NCBI RefSeq assembly: GCF_009901955.1
Contig: NZ_WUTS01000001.1
Span: 2,206,604 to 2,270,603 of the forward strand
Source: Halomonas icarae
GTDB lineage: Bacteria; Pseudomonadota; Gammaproteobacteria; Pseudomonadales; Halomonadaceae
Reading direction: 5' to 3'
DNA: 64,000 bases
Position 1 is the stretch's first letter, and each line of letters starts with the position of its first letter. Shown piece after piece: positions 54,728 through 62,589 of the stretch. Below the pieces are notes generated by a model. The model searched no databases. It was given only the letters and a program-made list of their open reading frames with translations, and was not told where the DNA came from. The translations under genes and the position numbers were made by a program.

Positions 54728-56518
54728 TCATGACGAGCCAGAGTGCCCCTCACCCGCCTGGCTCGAGTCGAATGATGCCTCGCCGCCCTCGGCAATGGTC
54801 ACATCGCGGCGGCTGACGGCCACCACCTCCCGGGGCCACCACTCGGGGTGCTCGTCGCGAATAAAGGCCAGCAGCTTCTCGCGCAGCCGAGCCTCGGCGA
54901 CCCACCCTCCCATGGGCTCTCGCGTCATCATGTAGCAACGCACCTCGATCGTTGCCTCGTTCTGGGCCGTCGCGTAGCAGCACAGCTTGTCCGGCTCGAT
55001 CACGTCGGGCTCCTGCTCGGCCAGCTCCTGAAAGCGTTGCCGCAGGCACTCGATATCGGCACTGATGTGCAGGGTAAGCGCCAGCTGGCGATAGAGACGT
55101 GCATCCTTGGCGGAGAGGTTATAGAAGGGCTGAGAGACGAAGTGCTTGACCGGCACGATCAGACGCCGCTCGTCCCAGCCCCGTAGACGAATAAAGGTAT
55201 AGAAGATGCCCTCGACATAGCACCACTGCCCCTCGAACACCACCAGATCACCCATCCGGATCGGCTTGGCCAGCGACAGCTGAAAGGAGGAGAGGATATT
55301 GCCCAGCACTGCCTGGCCGGCGATGCCCACCAGCACCGTCAGGACACTGGCCGAGGCGAGCAGCGACAGACCGAGGGTACCGAACAGGTTGATCTCCGCC
55401 AGGATATAGACCGTCACGGCGATGACCGTGATCAGGATGATGCCGCGCCTGAGGGCATAGAGAGAAGTCAGCAGCTTGCGTTCATCTCGGTGACGGGTGT
55501 CATCGATCTCACCCACCAGACGCTGGGTCATCCTGTGCAGGAAGGCGTCGACCAGACGCAGGGCGGCAAGCCCCATCCCCCAGGCCATGATCACGATAAG
55601 CAGGATACGGAAACCGGCGGTCGCCACACCGGAGAAGGAGACCACGCTGCCCAGCAGCACCTGGGCCATCAGCGACATGGCGATAAAGGTCACCGGTACC
55701 GGTATCCGAGCTACGAAACGCTTCGCCAGGCTACCGACCGGCAACCAGCCGGCCATGGCCGATGTGAGGCGATACACGGTCCACCCCAGCAGACCGATCA
55801 ACGTCATGAAGAGGGGAATCGCCAGCCACTCCCATAACCGCAGCATGCCAAGCGAACGCTGGAAACGCTCGGGAATACGCCGCTCGAGCCAGGAGGGTCC
55901 GTAGGCCTTATAGAGGACGGGGACAAACGCCAGGGTGTCGGGGGTGATCAACCACACCGGCGCCTGATCGCCGGCCCGATAGCGGGCGAGGCGAATCGCG
56001 TGGGACTCGCCGTCGGCCTCCAGCGAGGTCAATAGAAGATTGCGACGTGCCTGGCCGGCCAGGGGGTGATTGCCGGACATGTCCTCGACCATGGCATCGC
56101 GTCGACTGGAGAGGTCCGAGGGTTGCAGCCAGTCGCCCCGCTGCAGCACCGAGGCGAGCTGGCGTGCCAGCTCACTGCCCCGGGTGGCCTGCTCCTGGGC
56201 CGGCAGCTCGGTGAGATTGAGCAGATGCGCCGCCGCCTCGAAATCCCCCTTTCCGCTCAGGGTAAGAAAGCTGCGCAACGCCTCACGGGGTGTCTGGCGC
56301 CGCACCTGCTCGGGTGGCTCGCCGAGGCCGCTGTTGAGGGTCTCGAGGGTGAACCATGGACCATCCTCATGCTGAGAGGACTGGACCGATACCGGACCCG
56401 CCAGCAGCAGTGCCAGCGACACCAACACCCAAAGCACCGGCACCGGCAGCGGCATCGGCGTCGGCGTCGGTGATACTCGGCGCCAACGGAGCAAGCAGCG
56501 CGAGAGATAGCGCCTCAT
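54728..56518 (-). CDS. MscS-family mechanosensitive channel
   Basis: A 596-residue membrane protein with a signal peptide (about 22-42) and a large periplasmic N-terminal part (about 45-215) of helical character. About four helices follow, then the MscS pore and middle-beta domain: GIAGQAVLGNILSSFQLSLAKPIRMGDLVVF, with the pore helix rich in Gly/Ala, and VEGIFYTFIRLRGWDERRLIVPVKHFVSQPFYNLS. A C-terminal cage-like domain closes the protein. Its extra periplasmic domain makes it larger than E. coli MscS (286). It would relieve turgor on hypo-osmotic shock. The NUDIX-MBL pseudogene follows 30 bp downstream. Confidence 0.9.
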   Translation of the reverse strand: MRRYLSRCLLRWRRVSPTPTPMPLPVPVLWVLVSLALLLAGPVSVQSSQHEDGPWFTLETLNSGLGEPPEQVRRQTPREALRSFLTLSGKGDFEAAAHLLNLTELPAQEQATRGSELARQLASVLQRGDWLQPSDLSSRRDAMVEDMSGNHPLAGQARRNLLLTSLEADGESHAIRLARYRAGDQAPVWLITPDTLAFVPVLYKAYGPSWLERRIPERFQRSLGMLRLWEWLAIPLFMTLIGLLGWTVYRLTSAMAGWLPVGSLAKRFVARIPVPVTFIAMSLMAQVLLGSVVSFSGVATAGFRILLIVIMAWGMGLAALRLVDAFLHRMTQRLVGEIDDTRHRDERKLLTSLYALRRGIILITVIAVTVYILAEINLFGTLGLSLLASASVLTVLVGIAGQAVLGNILSSFQLSLAKPIRMGDLVVFEGQWCYVEGIFYTFIRLRGWDERRLIVPVKHFVSQPFYNLSAKDARLYRQLALTLHISADIECLRQRFQELAEQEPDVIEPDKLCCYATAQNEATIEVRCYMMTREPMGGWVAEARLREKLLAFIRDEHPEWWPREVVAVSRRDVTIAEGGEASFDSSQAGEGHSGSS

Positions 56519-56626
56519 GTCGGTCCCTCCCTACCGTCGTGAGCCTCCCCTACCCGGCCATCCGCGGCCAGGCTACTGGCAGTACACGCGATGCTCGCCG
56601 TACCGTCTACCCCCTCCGCGGTCGAT

Positions 56627-57550
56627 TCAGTCCTGATGCGCCGCCCCCGTACGAGCACGGCAGGGGCCGAACAGGCAGGCGGCAAGCAGGATCAAACCTG
56701 CCAGGCTGGCGATCATGCCGGCGGCACTGAGCGACGTATCGAAGCCCAGCCAGCGCGGCGCCTCACCGGCCAGCAGATACCCCCCTACCGCAGCCAGCAG
56801 GGCGAATACCTGACTCCAGACGATCTGCACGCCGAGACGATTGGTCATCAACCGCGCGGCAGCGGCCGGGCAGATGAACATCGCGATCACGATGATCGAC
56901 CCCACCGCCTCAAAGGCGGCGATGGCGGCCACCGCCACCAGGGTCACCAGCATCAGGTCGACCAGCGCCGGACGCGTTCGCATGCTGGCGGCAAAGTCGG
57001 GATCGAAGCTGGCCAGCACCAGCGGGCGGCGCATTATCACCACGAAGATCACCACCACCAGCCCGACCCAGGCGGCCCGGCCCAGCTGGGGAGGAAGATC
57101 GGCCAGCGCCACCGGATCGAACAGCGCACCAAGACCCACCCCTTCGAACCAGATCAGGCTCTCCAGATTACCGTAGAGGGCATGTTCGACGTCCAGGTGT
57201 ACCCCAGCGGCGCCATGCCACTCCAGCAGCAGCACGCCGACGGCAAACAGGCTGGTGAATACCACGCCCATGGCGGCCGTCCCCTCCACTCGCCCCAGGC
57301 GGCGAATCAGCTCGATCAGTGCCACCGTCACCAGGGCAGCCACCCCGGCGCCCAGCATCATGGCCAGCGAGGCCAGGGTGCCGGTAATCAGGAAACTGAC
57401 CACGATCCCGGGCAGTGCCACATGGCTGATGGCATCGCCGATCAGGCTCTGCCGGCGCAGCACCAGAAAGTTGCCGAGCAACGCACAGGTCATCGAGATG
57501 ATGATCGCGATTGTCAGCGGCACCAGGCTGAACATCATGAACTCATTCAT
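56627..57550 (-). CDS. Manganese/zinc/iron ABC transporter permease 2
   Basis: A 307-residue ABC-3-type metal permease with eight to nine helices (family layout as in ZnuB, SitD and TroD). A conserved region is FLVLRRQSLIGDAISHVALPGIVVSFL, and the typical motif AFEAVGSIIVIAMFICPAAAARLMTNR follows. It overlaps the other permease by 4 bp (ATGA) and is the last gene of the operon. The C-terminal tail is rich in Gly and Cys with no extra domain. Confidence 0.9.
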   Translation of the reverse strand: MNEFMMFSLVPLTIAIIISMTCALLGNFLVLRRQSLIGDAISHVALPGIVVSFLITGTLASLAMMLGAGVAALVTVALIELIRRLGRVEGTAAMGVVFTSLFAVGVLLLEWHGAAGVHLDVEHALYGNLESLIWFEGVGLGALFDPVALADLPPQLGRAAWVGLVVVIFVVIMRRPLVLASFDPDFAASMRTRPALVDLMLVTLVAVAAIAAFEAVGSIIVIAMFICPAAAARLMTNRLGVQIVWSQVFALLAAVGGYLLAGEAPRWLGFDTSLSAAGMIASLAGLILLAACLFGPCRARTGAAHQD

Positions 57551-58755
57551 CGTGTCACCTCCGCGGGGGGCAGCTCCGCCTCCAGAGCCATGATGGCGTC
57601 CACCGAAAGCACCTGGCCGATCGGCGTCAGTCCGGCATGCTCCCGATGCAGGGCATCATCCGGATAGCGGCGCCGATAGAGGGCCCATAGCCGCTCCTCA
57701 TGCTCGGCGTCGCGTGCCGCCGCCTCGCCCGCCGGGGTGGCGACCCCATCGCGACGCACCAGGCCGCGGCGGCGCAACAGCTTTAGCGTCAGCCCATCGA
57801 AGATCGGCTCATCACGCTCCAGGGCAAGCAGCCCCTGGCGCAGGTGCACACGCCGTCGCAGACGCTGATAGGCGAGCAGGGAGGCCAGCACCCCGCGACG
57901 CGGTGAGAACAGAAAGGAGATCAAAAACAGGCCGAAGGCGGAAAGCACGATCAGCGGACCGGTGGGCAGCCCTTCGCGCACGCTGGAGAGCGTCACCCCG
58001 AGATAGCCTGCCAGGGCGCCGAGCAGTGCGGCAAGGGCCACCATGCGCATGGGCTGGTCGGTCCAGAAACGCGCCGCGACCGGAGGAATAATGGTCAGTG
58101 CCACGATCAGGATCAGCCCGGTGACCTTGAGACCGATCACCACGACCGCCATCAGCAGCAGCAGCAACAGCAGATCGAGCCTGCCGGTATTGAACCCCTG
58201 GGTGCGGGCGAAGGCCGGATCGAAACAGAGCAGCAGAAAGTCACGCCGCCACACCATCAGGGCCAGCAGCAGACCCAGGGCGCAGGCGGCGATCAGCAGC
58301 GCTTCGGAGTAGAGCATGCCGGCGGTGGCCCCTACCAGATAACTGGTCAGGCCCGACTGGCCACGTACCGAGAGGGTCTGGATCACGGTGATCAGCACCA
58401 CCCCGAAGGCGAAGAAGGTCGAGAGCACGGCACCGATGGCGGCGTCCTCTCCGAGTCGAGTACGCTCCCCGATACGCTGCACCAACCACAACCCCAGGGC
58501 AGCGCTTCCGGCGGCACCGGCGAGCAGCACCGGCAGCACCCGGCCATCTCCCTGCCAAAGGCCCATGACCAGAAAGGCCAAAGCCAGCCCCGGCAATGTC
58601 GCATGGCTGATGGCATCGCTGACCAGGGCACGCTTGCGCAGCAGGACGAAGCTACCCACCATGCCGGCCGCCGCGGCCAGCAGCATGGCGCCCACGGTGA
58701 CCAGGCTGGTGTTGTAACCCAGGGTGAAGGTCAGTGCCCGCCACCAGGTCTCCAT
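57547..58755 (-). CDS. Metal ABC transporter permease 1 with DtxR-like tail
   Basis: A 402-residue permease of the ABC-3 family. Eight to nine helices occupy about 1-285 (FVLLRKRALVSDAISHATLPGLALAFLVMG, then GLKVTGLILIVALTIIPPVAARF). A hydrophilic extension of about 110 residues follows. It looks like a winged helix plus a DtxR/MntR-type segment (LTLKLLRRRGLVRRDGVATPAGEAAARDAEHEERLWALY), as in some TroC-like permeases; such tails may sense cytoplasmic metal. The start may be the ATG at 58761 or 58755, both overlapping the end of the ATPase gene (TGATG); the inner one has the better GAGGAG spacing. Confidence 0.87.
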   Translation of the reverse strand: METWWRALTFTLGYNTSLVTVGAMLLAAAAGMVGSFVLLRKRALVSDAISHATLPGLALAFLVMGLWQGDGRVLPVLLAGAAGSAALGLWLVQRIGERTRLGEDAAIGAVLSTFFAFGVVLITVIQTLSVRGQSGLTSYLVGATAGMLYSEALLIAACALGLLLALMVWRRDFLLLCFDPAFARTQGFNTGRLDLLLLLLLMAVVVIGLKVTGLILIVALTIIPPVAARFWTDQPMRMVALAALLGALAGYLGVTLSSVREGLPTGPLIVLSAFGLFLISFLFSPRRGVLASLLAYQRLRRRVHLRQGLLALERDEPIFDGLTLKLLRRRGLVRRDGVATPAGEAAARDAEHEERLWALYRRRYPDDALHREHAGLTPIGQVLSVDAIMALEAELPPAEVTR

Positions 58756-59567
58756 CACCATCTCCTCTCCTCCTCCTGGCGCCTGCCGTTCGGGGACTCG
58801 GTGAGCCGCGCCAGCTGAACCGGGCTGAGCCGGCCGCCGTAGGTGGCCTGTAGATTCTCTTCGCTAAAGGCCTCGTCGACCGAACCGGCGGCGATGCGGC
58901 GCACATTCATCAGCAACACATGATCGAAGTAGTCGCGCACCGTGGCTAGATCGTGATGCACGCAGAGCAGGGTTCGCCCCTCGTCTCGCAACGACTTGAG
59001 CACCTGGATGATGGCCGCCTCGGTCGCGGCATCGACCCCGGCGAAGGGCTCATCGAGGATGGTCAGATCGGCCTCCTGGACCAGGGCCCGGGCCAGAAAC
59101 ACCCGTTGCTGCTGGCCTCCCGAGAGCTGACCAATCTGTCGGTCGGCGAAACCCTCCATGCCGACCCGTGCCAGGCTCTCCATGGCGCGCAGACGTAACT
59201 GTCGAGAGCCGAACTGCCACCAGCGCAGATCGCGATAGAGTCCCATGCCCACCACATCGATGACGCGCGCCGGGAAGTCCCAGTCGACACTGGAGCGCTG
59301 GGGCACGAAGGCCAGGTGGCGGGTCTCCTGATCGAGAGGGCGACCGAAGACACGCACCTCGCCGGAGAGTCGTCGGGTGATGCCCAGCGCCGCCTTGAGC
59401 AACGTCGACTTGCCGGCGCCATTGGGCCCGATGATGGCGCTCATGCTGCCCGGCGGGGTGACGAAGTCCACCGAGTGCACCACCGGGCGATGATCGTAGC
59501 TGACCGTGAGCCCCTGAATCGCCAGGGGACTAGCGATCACCTCCTTGCCGAGACGCGAATCGGGCAT
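58755..59567 (-). CDS. Metal ABC transporter ATP-binding protein
   Basis: A 270-residue ABC ATPase of the ZnuC/SitB/TroB type. Walker A is GPNGAGKST, the Q-loop FVPQR ([19 protein letters not shown], typical of metal importers), the signature [14 protein letters not shown], Walker [13 protein letters not shown], and the switch His in CVHHDLATV. It starts 3 bases after the binding-protein stop, with an AGGAGG-like site, and overlaps the following permease. It energises metal uptake with the two permeases and the binding protein. Confidence 0.92.
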   Translation of the reverse strand: MPDSRLGKEVIASPLAIQGLTVSYDHRPVVHSVDFVTPPGSMSAIIGPNGAGKSTLLKAALGITRRLSGEVRVFGRPLDQETRHLAFVPQRSSVDWDFPARVIDVVGMGLYRDLRWWQFGSRQLRLRAMESLARVGMEGFADRQIGQLSGGQQQRVFLARALVQEADLTILDEPFAGVDAATEAAIIQVLKSLRDEGRTLLCVHHDLATVRDYFDHVLLMNVRRIAAGSVDEAFSEENLQATYGGRLSPVQLARLTESPNGRRQEEERRW

Positions 59568-59570
59568 GGA

Positions 59571-60554
59571 TTACTCCTCCTCGATGGTGTGAGAGGCATC
59601 CCTGCCCAGACGCCCCTGCCAGCCCAGCTCCGGCGCACTGCCCTGCAGGGCGCGGGCGATGGTGGTCACGTTATGGTCGAGCATGCCCAGCCAGCTGCCT
59701 TCGTAGGTTCCCTCGGGCCCCATGGCATCGGAGAATAGCTCGCCACCGATGCGCACCTCGTGACCCACGGCGGCCGCCCCTTCGATCAGTGCGCGGATGC
59801 TGCGCTCCGAGACCGAGGTCTCGACGAAGATGGCGCCGATTTCACGCTTGACCAGCAGATCGACCAGGTTCTCGATGCGCGAGAGTCCCGCCTCGCTTTC
59901 GGTGGAGAAGCCCTGAATGCCCATCACCTCCAGCGCATAGGCCTCGCCGAAGTAACCGAAGGCATCGTGGGCGGTGACCAGCACGCGGGATGACGCCGGA
60001 ATGGTGTCCAGCACCTCATGCGCATAGGCGTCCAGCGCCTCGAGCTCCTCCAGATACGCCTCGGTGCGAGCCTCGAACTCCTCGGTGGCTTCAGGGTCCA
60101 GCTCGATCAGCGCATCGCGCACGGCGACGACCGCATGACGCCAACGACTCGGGTCCATCCAGATATGGGGGTCGGGCTGGTCAACGTAGTCCTCATGGGC
60201 GAGCCGTTCCTCCTTGGGTACCGCCTCGCCGACGGCATAGACCGGACTGCGCTGGGCCAGCCGGCCCAACAGCTCGGCCAGCTGCGCCTCGAGATAGAGA
60301 CCGTTCCAGAACACCGCATCGGCGCGACTCATGGCGACCACATCGCTGCGCGTCTGGCGGTACAAATGCGGGTCGACCCCGGGGCCCATCAGCCCCGTCA
60401 CCTCGACCCGCTCGCCGCCTATTTCCCGCACGACGTCGGCGATCATGCCGGTGGTGGCCACCACGTTCAAGCGTGAATCGGCAAGGCTGGGAAGAGTCAA
60501 CAGCATCAGCGTGAGCCCCAGCAGGGAGGCGAGTCGACGAGAGAGTTTTGGCAC
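59571..60554 (-). CDS. Periplasmic metal-binding protein of TroA/ZnuA type
   Basis: A 327-residue cluster A-I binding protein with a signal peptide (cleavage after about residue 26). Metal ligands read as H63 (DPHLYRQT), H130 (DPHIWMDP), H196 (TAHDAFGYFG) and D276 (LFSDAMG), a His-His-His-Asp set. Mn-specific PsaA/MntC proteins have Glu in the third place, so this set is more like TroA/ZnuA (Zn, Mn or Fe). There is no His-rich loop as in ZnuA. The start is GTG at 60554 with AGGAG upstream; the frame up to 60662 is rejected. It is the first gene of the four-gene operon. Confidence 0.9.
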   Translation of the reverse strand: MPKLSRRLASLLGLTLMLLTLPSLADSRLNVVATTGMIADVVREIGGERVEVTGLMGPGVDPHLYRQTRSDVVAMSRADAVFWNGLYLEAQLAELLGRLAQRSPVYAVGEAVPKEERLAHEDYVDQPDPHIWMDPSRWRHAVVAVRDALIELDPEATEEFEARTEAYLEELEALDAYAHEVLDTIPASSRVLVTAHDAFGYFGEAYALEVMGIQGFSTESEAGLSRIENLVDLLVKREIGAIFVETSVSERSIRALIEGAAAVGHEVRIGGELFSDAMGPEGTYEGSWLGMLDHNVTTIARALQGSAPELGWQGRLGRDASHTIEEE

Positions 60555-60756
60555 GAATAGCTCCTGAACAGGTGGCGAGGCGCAATGCAAGCTGTACGTC
60601 ACAACACACAATAGGATAACGCGAATCGCTACGATTACTAGTCGTTCATTTCCCCCTGGCACTTCGCCTGATGGCGCCCATCAGGGCATGATCGCGACGC
60701 TTCCTGGCCTGGGGTATGGTAACCCCTCGATAGGCCCCTGCCCCAGAGGAGACGCC

Positions 60757-61899
60757 ATGCTATGCCGTCATCTGCTTGCCGCCCCTTTTCTTGCCCTGAC
60801 CCTGGGTGGCCTGCCTGCCATTAGCATGGCCGGCGAATGTCCTCGACCGGGGGAGTGGCAACGCGGTGGTGTTGCCGTACCCGCCGACGCCCTGATGCGC
60901 GAGCTCGCCTCCCAGCGGGTCGTGCTGCTCGGCGAACAGCATGAGCGTCTGGCCCACCACCGCTGGCAACTGCATACCCTGGCGGCGCTGCACGCCCACC
61001 AGCCCGCGATGGCGATCGGTCTCGAGATGCTACCGCGCAAGGCCCAGCCGGCGCTGGATGCCTGGGTGGCCGGAGAGCTGAATGAGGCGGCCTTCCTCTC
61101 CACCAGCGACTGGTACGAGGCCTGGGGCTATGACCCCGACCTCTACCTGCCGATCCTGCACTTTGCACGCATGAACCGTATCCCGCTGGTCGCGCTGAAC
61201 GTCACCCCCGAGTTGCGCCGGCGGCTAAGCACACAGGGCTGGGAGAAAGTGGCATCGGAAGAGCGTCACGGCCTGACCCCGCCTGCCACGCCACCCCCCG
61301 ACTATGTCAGCCTCCTCACCGAGCTATATGCCAGCCACCCCAGCGAACTCGATGCCCCAGGAGGACTCGAGCGCTTTATCGAAGCCCAGCTGGTCTGGGA
61401 TCGCGCCATGGCCGAAGGCCTCGCCAGCGCCGCCGAGCGGGTGCCGCTGGTCGTCGGCCTGATCGGCGAGGGGCATCTCAAGCACGATCACGGAGTTCCT
61501 CACCAGCTCGAGGACCTTGGGCTCGACTCACATCGCACGCTGCTGGCCTGGTCGACACGGCACGACTGCCCGCCTTCCGAAGGGGTCGCCGATGTACTGT
61601 TCGGCCTCGGCGACGAGTCACCGTACGAGCCGGCGGCTCCACTGCGCCTGGGCGTGCTGATTCTGCCCGACGAAGCGGGGGTGCGGGTCGCCCGAGTCGA
61701 GGCCGACAGCGTGGCGGCCGACAGCGGCCTGCGCGAGGGCGATATCATCACGGCCGCCGCCGGCAGGGAGGTCGTGGCTCCCGGCGAGCTGATCGCTCGG
61801 GTCAGCCGCCAGGCGCCCGGCACCCTGCTGCCACTGACGATCAAGCGCAATGGCGAAGCCCGCGAGATCCTCGCCCGCTTCCCCATTGATGCGCTCTGA
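60757..61899 (+). CDS. ChaN-type haem-binding domain with PDZ tail
   Basis: A 380-residue exported protein. A signal peptide (about 8-25) precedes a ChaN/DUF399 domain (RVVLLGEQHERLAHHRWQ, GLEMLPRKAQPALDAW), the haem-binding Tiki/EreA-related fold known from iron-regulated lipoproteins. A PDZ domain follows at about 295-380 (VRVARVEADSVAADSGLREGDIITAAAGREV), suggesting a partner-recognition role. There is no lipobox Cys, so it is probably soluble in the periplasm. The start at 60757 has GAGGAG; the frame from 60688 is rejected. It is divergent from the metal importer. The last codons and stop lie in a 14-bp tandem repeat. Confidence 0.87.
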   Translation: MLCRHLLAAPFLALTLGGLPAISMAGECPRPGEWQRGGVAVPADALMRELASQRVVLLGEQHERLAHHRWQLHTLAALHAHQPAMAIGLEMLPRKAQPALDAWVAGELNEAAFLSTSDWYEAWGYDPDLYLPILHFARMNRIPLVALNVTPELRRRLSTQGWEKVASEERHGLTPPATPPPDYVSLLTELYASHPSELDAPGGLERFIEAQLVWDRAMAEGLASAAERVPLVVGLIGEGHLKHDHGVPHQLEDLGLDSHRTLLAWSTRHDCPPSEGVADVLFGLGDESPYEPAAPLRLGVLILPDEAGVRVARVEADSVAADSGLREGDIITAAAGREVVAPGELIARVSRQAPGTLLPLTIKRNGEAREILARFPIDAL

Positions 61900-61999
61900 C
61901 GGATGCGCTCTGACGGATGCGCTCTGACGGATGCGCTCCAACTGATGCGCTCCAACTGATGCGCTCCAACTGATGCGCTCCAACTGATGCGCTCCAACC
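61888..61999. repeat. 14-bp tandem repeat (VNTR) at the ChaN-PDZ stop codon
   Basis: Eight copies of a 14-bp unit without gaps. The first three read GATGCGCTCTGACG, the next four GATGCGCTCCAACT, and the last GATGCGCTCCAACC. The first copy supplies the last three codons and the TGA of the ChaN-PDZ gene. Length is exactly 112 bp. Such arrays change copy number by replication slippage. Confidence 0.93.
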
Positions 62000-62072
62000 C
62001 CAGCTGGCCGCTCACCGGGGGGCATGGCATCATGGCCGCCCCCCAGAGAACCAACGAGGATATCGAGACCCA

Positions 62073-62465
62073 ATGCGCCCCCTGATTCGCCTGTTCTTCC
62101 GCGGCCTGCGCCTGGTGCTGGCACCGATCGTGCTGATTTCCGAAAAGCTCACGACCCCCAAGGCCGTGTCGCGCTCACCGGAGGAGCAGGCCGAGGTCGA
62201 TCGCGCCTGTGAAGACCTTGCTCTTTACCAGTTCCGCACCTGCCCCTTCTGCGTCAAGGTACGCAAGGAGCTCGCCCGCCTGGCTCTGCCCATCGAGACC
62301 CGCGACGCCCAGTTCGACCAGCAGCATCGCCGCGAACTCGCCGAGAACGGTGGCCGCGTCAAGGCTCCCTGCCTGCGTATCGCCCATTCCGATGGCGAAG
62401 TCGAGTGGCTCTACGAGTCCGACGATATCAACGCCTGGCTGCACCAGCGCTTCGCCACGGCGTGA
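62073..62465 (+). CDS. Glutaredoxin-like protein
   Basis: A 130-residue protein with an N-terminal hydrophobic segment (about 8-23), likely a membrane anchor, followed by a glutaredoxin fold. The active site is CPFC (C57 and C60, after LYQFRT), the cis-Pro loop VKAPCLRI (canonical TVP replaced) and the glutathione-site region YESDDINAWLHQRF. An anchored cytoplasmic or periplasmic thiol-disulfide oxidoreductase is likely; anchoring is inferred. It lies 73 bp after the tandem repeat. Confidence 0.86.
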   Translation: MRPLIRLFFRGLRLVLAPIVLISEKLTTPKAVSRSPEEQAEVDRACEDLALYQFRTCPFCVKVRKELARLALPIETRDAQFDQQHRRELAENGGRVKAPCLRIAHSDGEVEWLYESDDINAWLHQRFATA

Positions 62466-62589
62466 CTGTCCACCCATAAGGGATCTATCCCCGGGCTAAC
62501 ACAGATAGCTTGGCAGCTCGGTAGCCCGGGGCAGATCTCGCCATAAGCCCCGGCTGGACCTCCATGGCCCTGGCGCCTACACCTTGGAT

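Noticed and set aside
61888..61999. CRISPR-like array
   Set aside because: The 14-bp units are contiguous, without spacers, and no cas genes are nearby.
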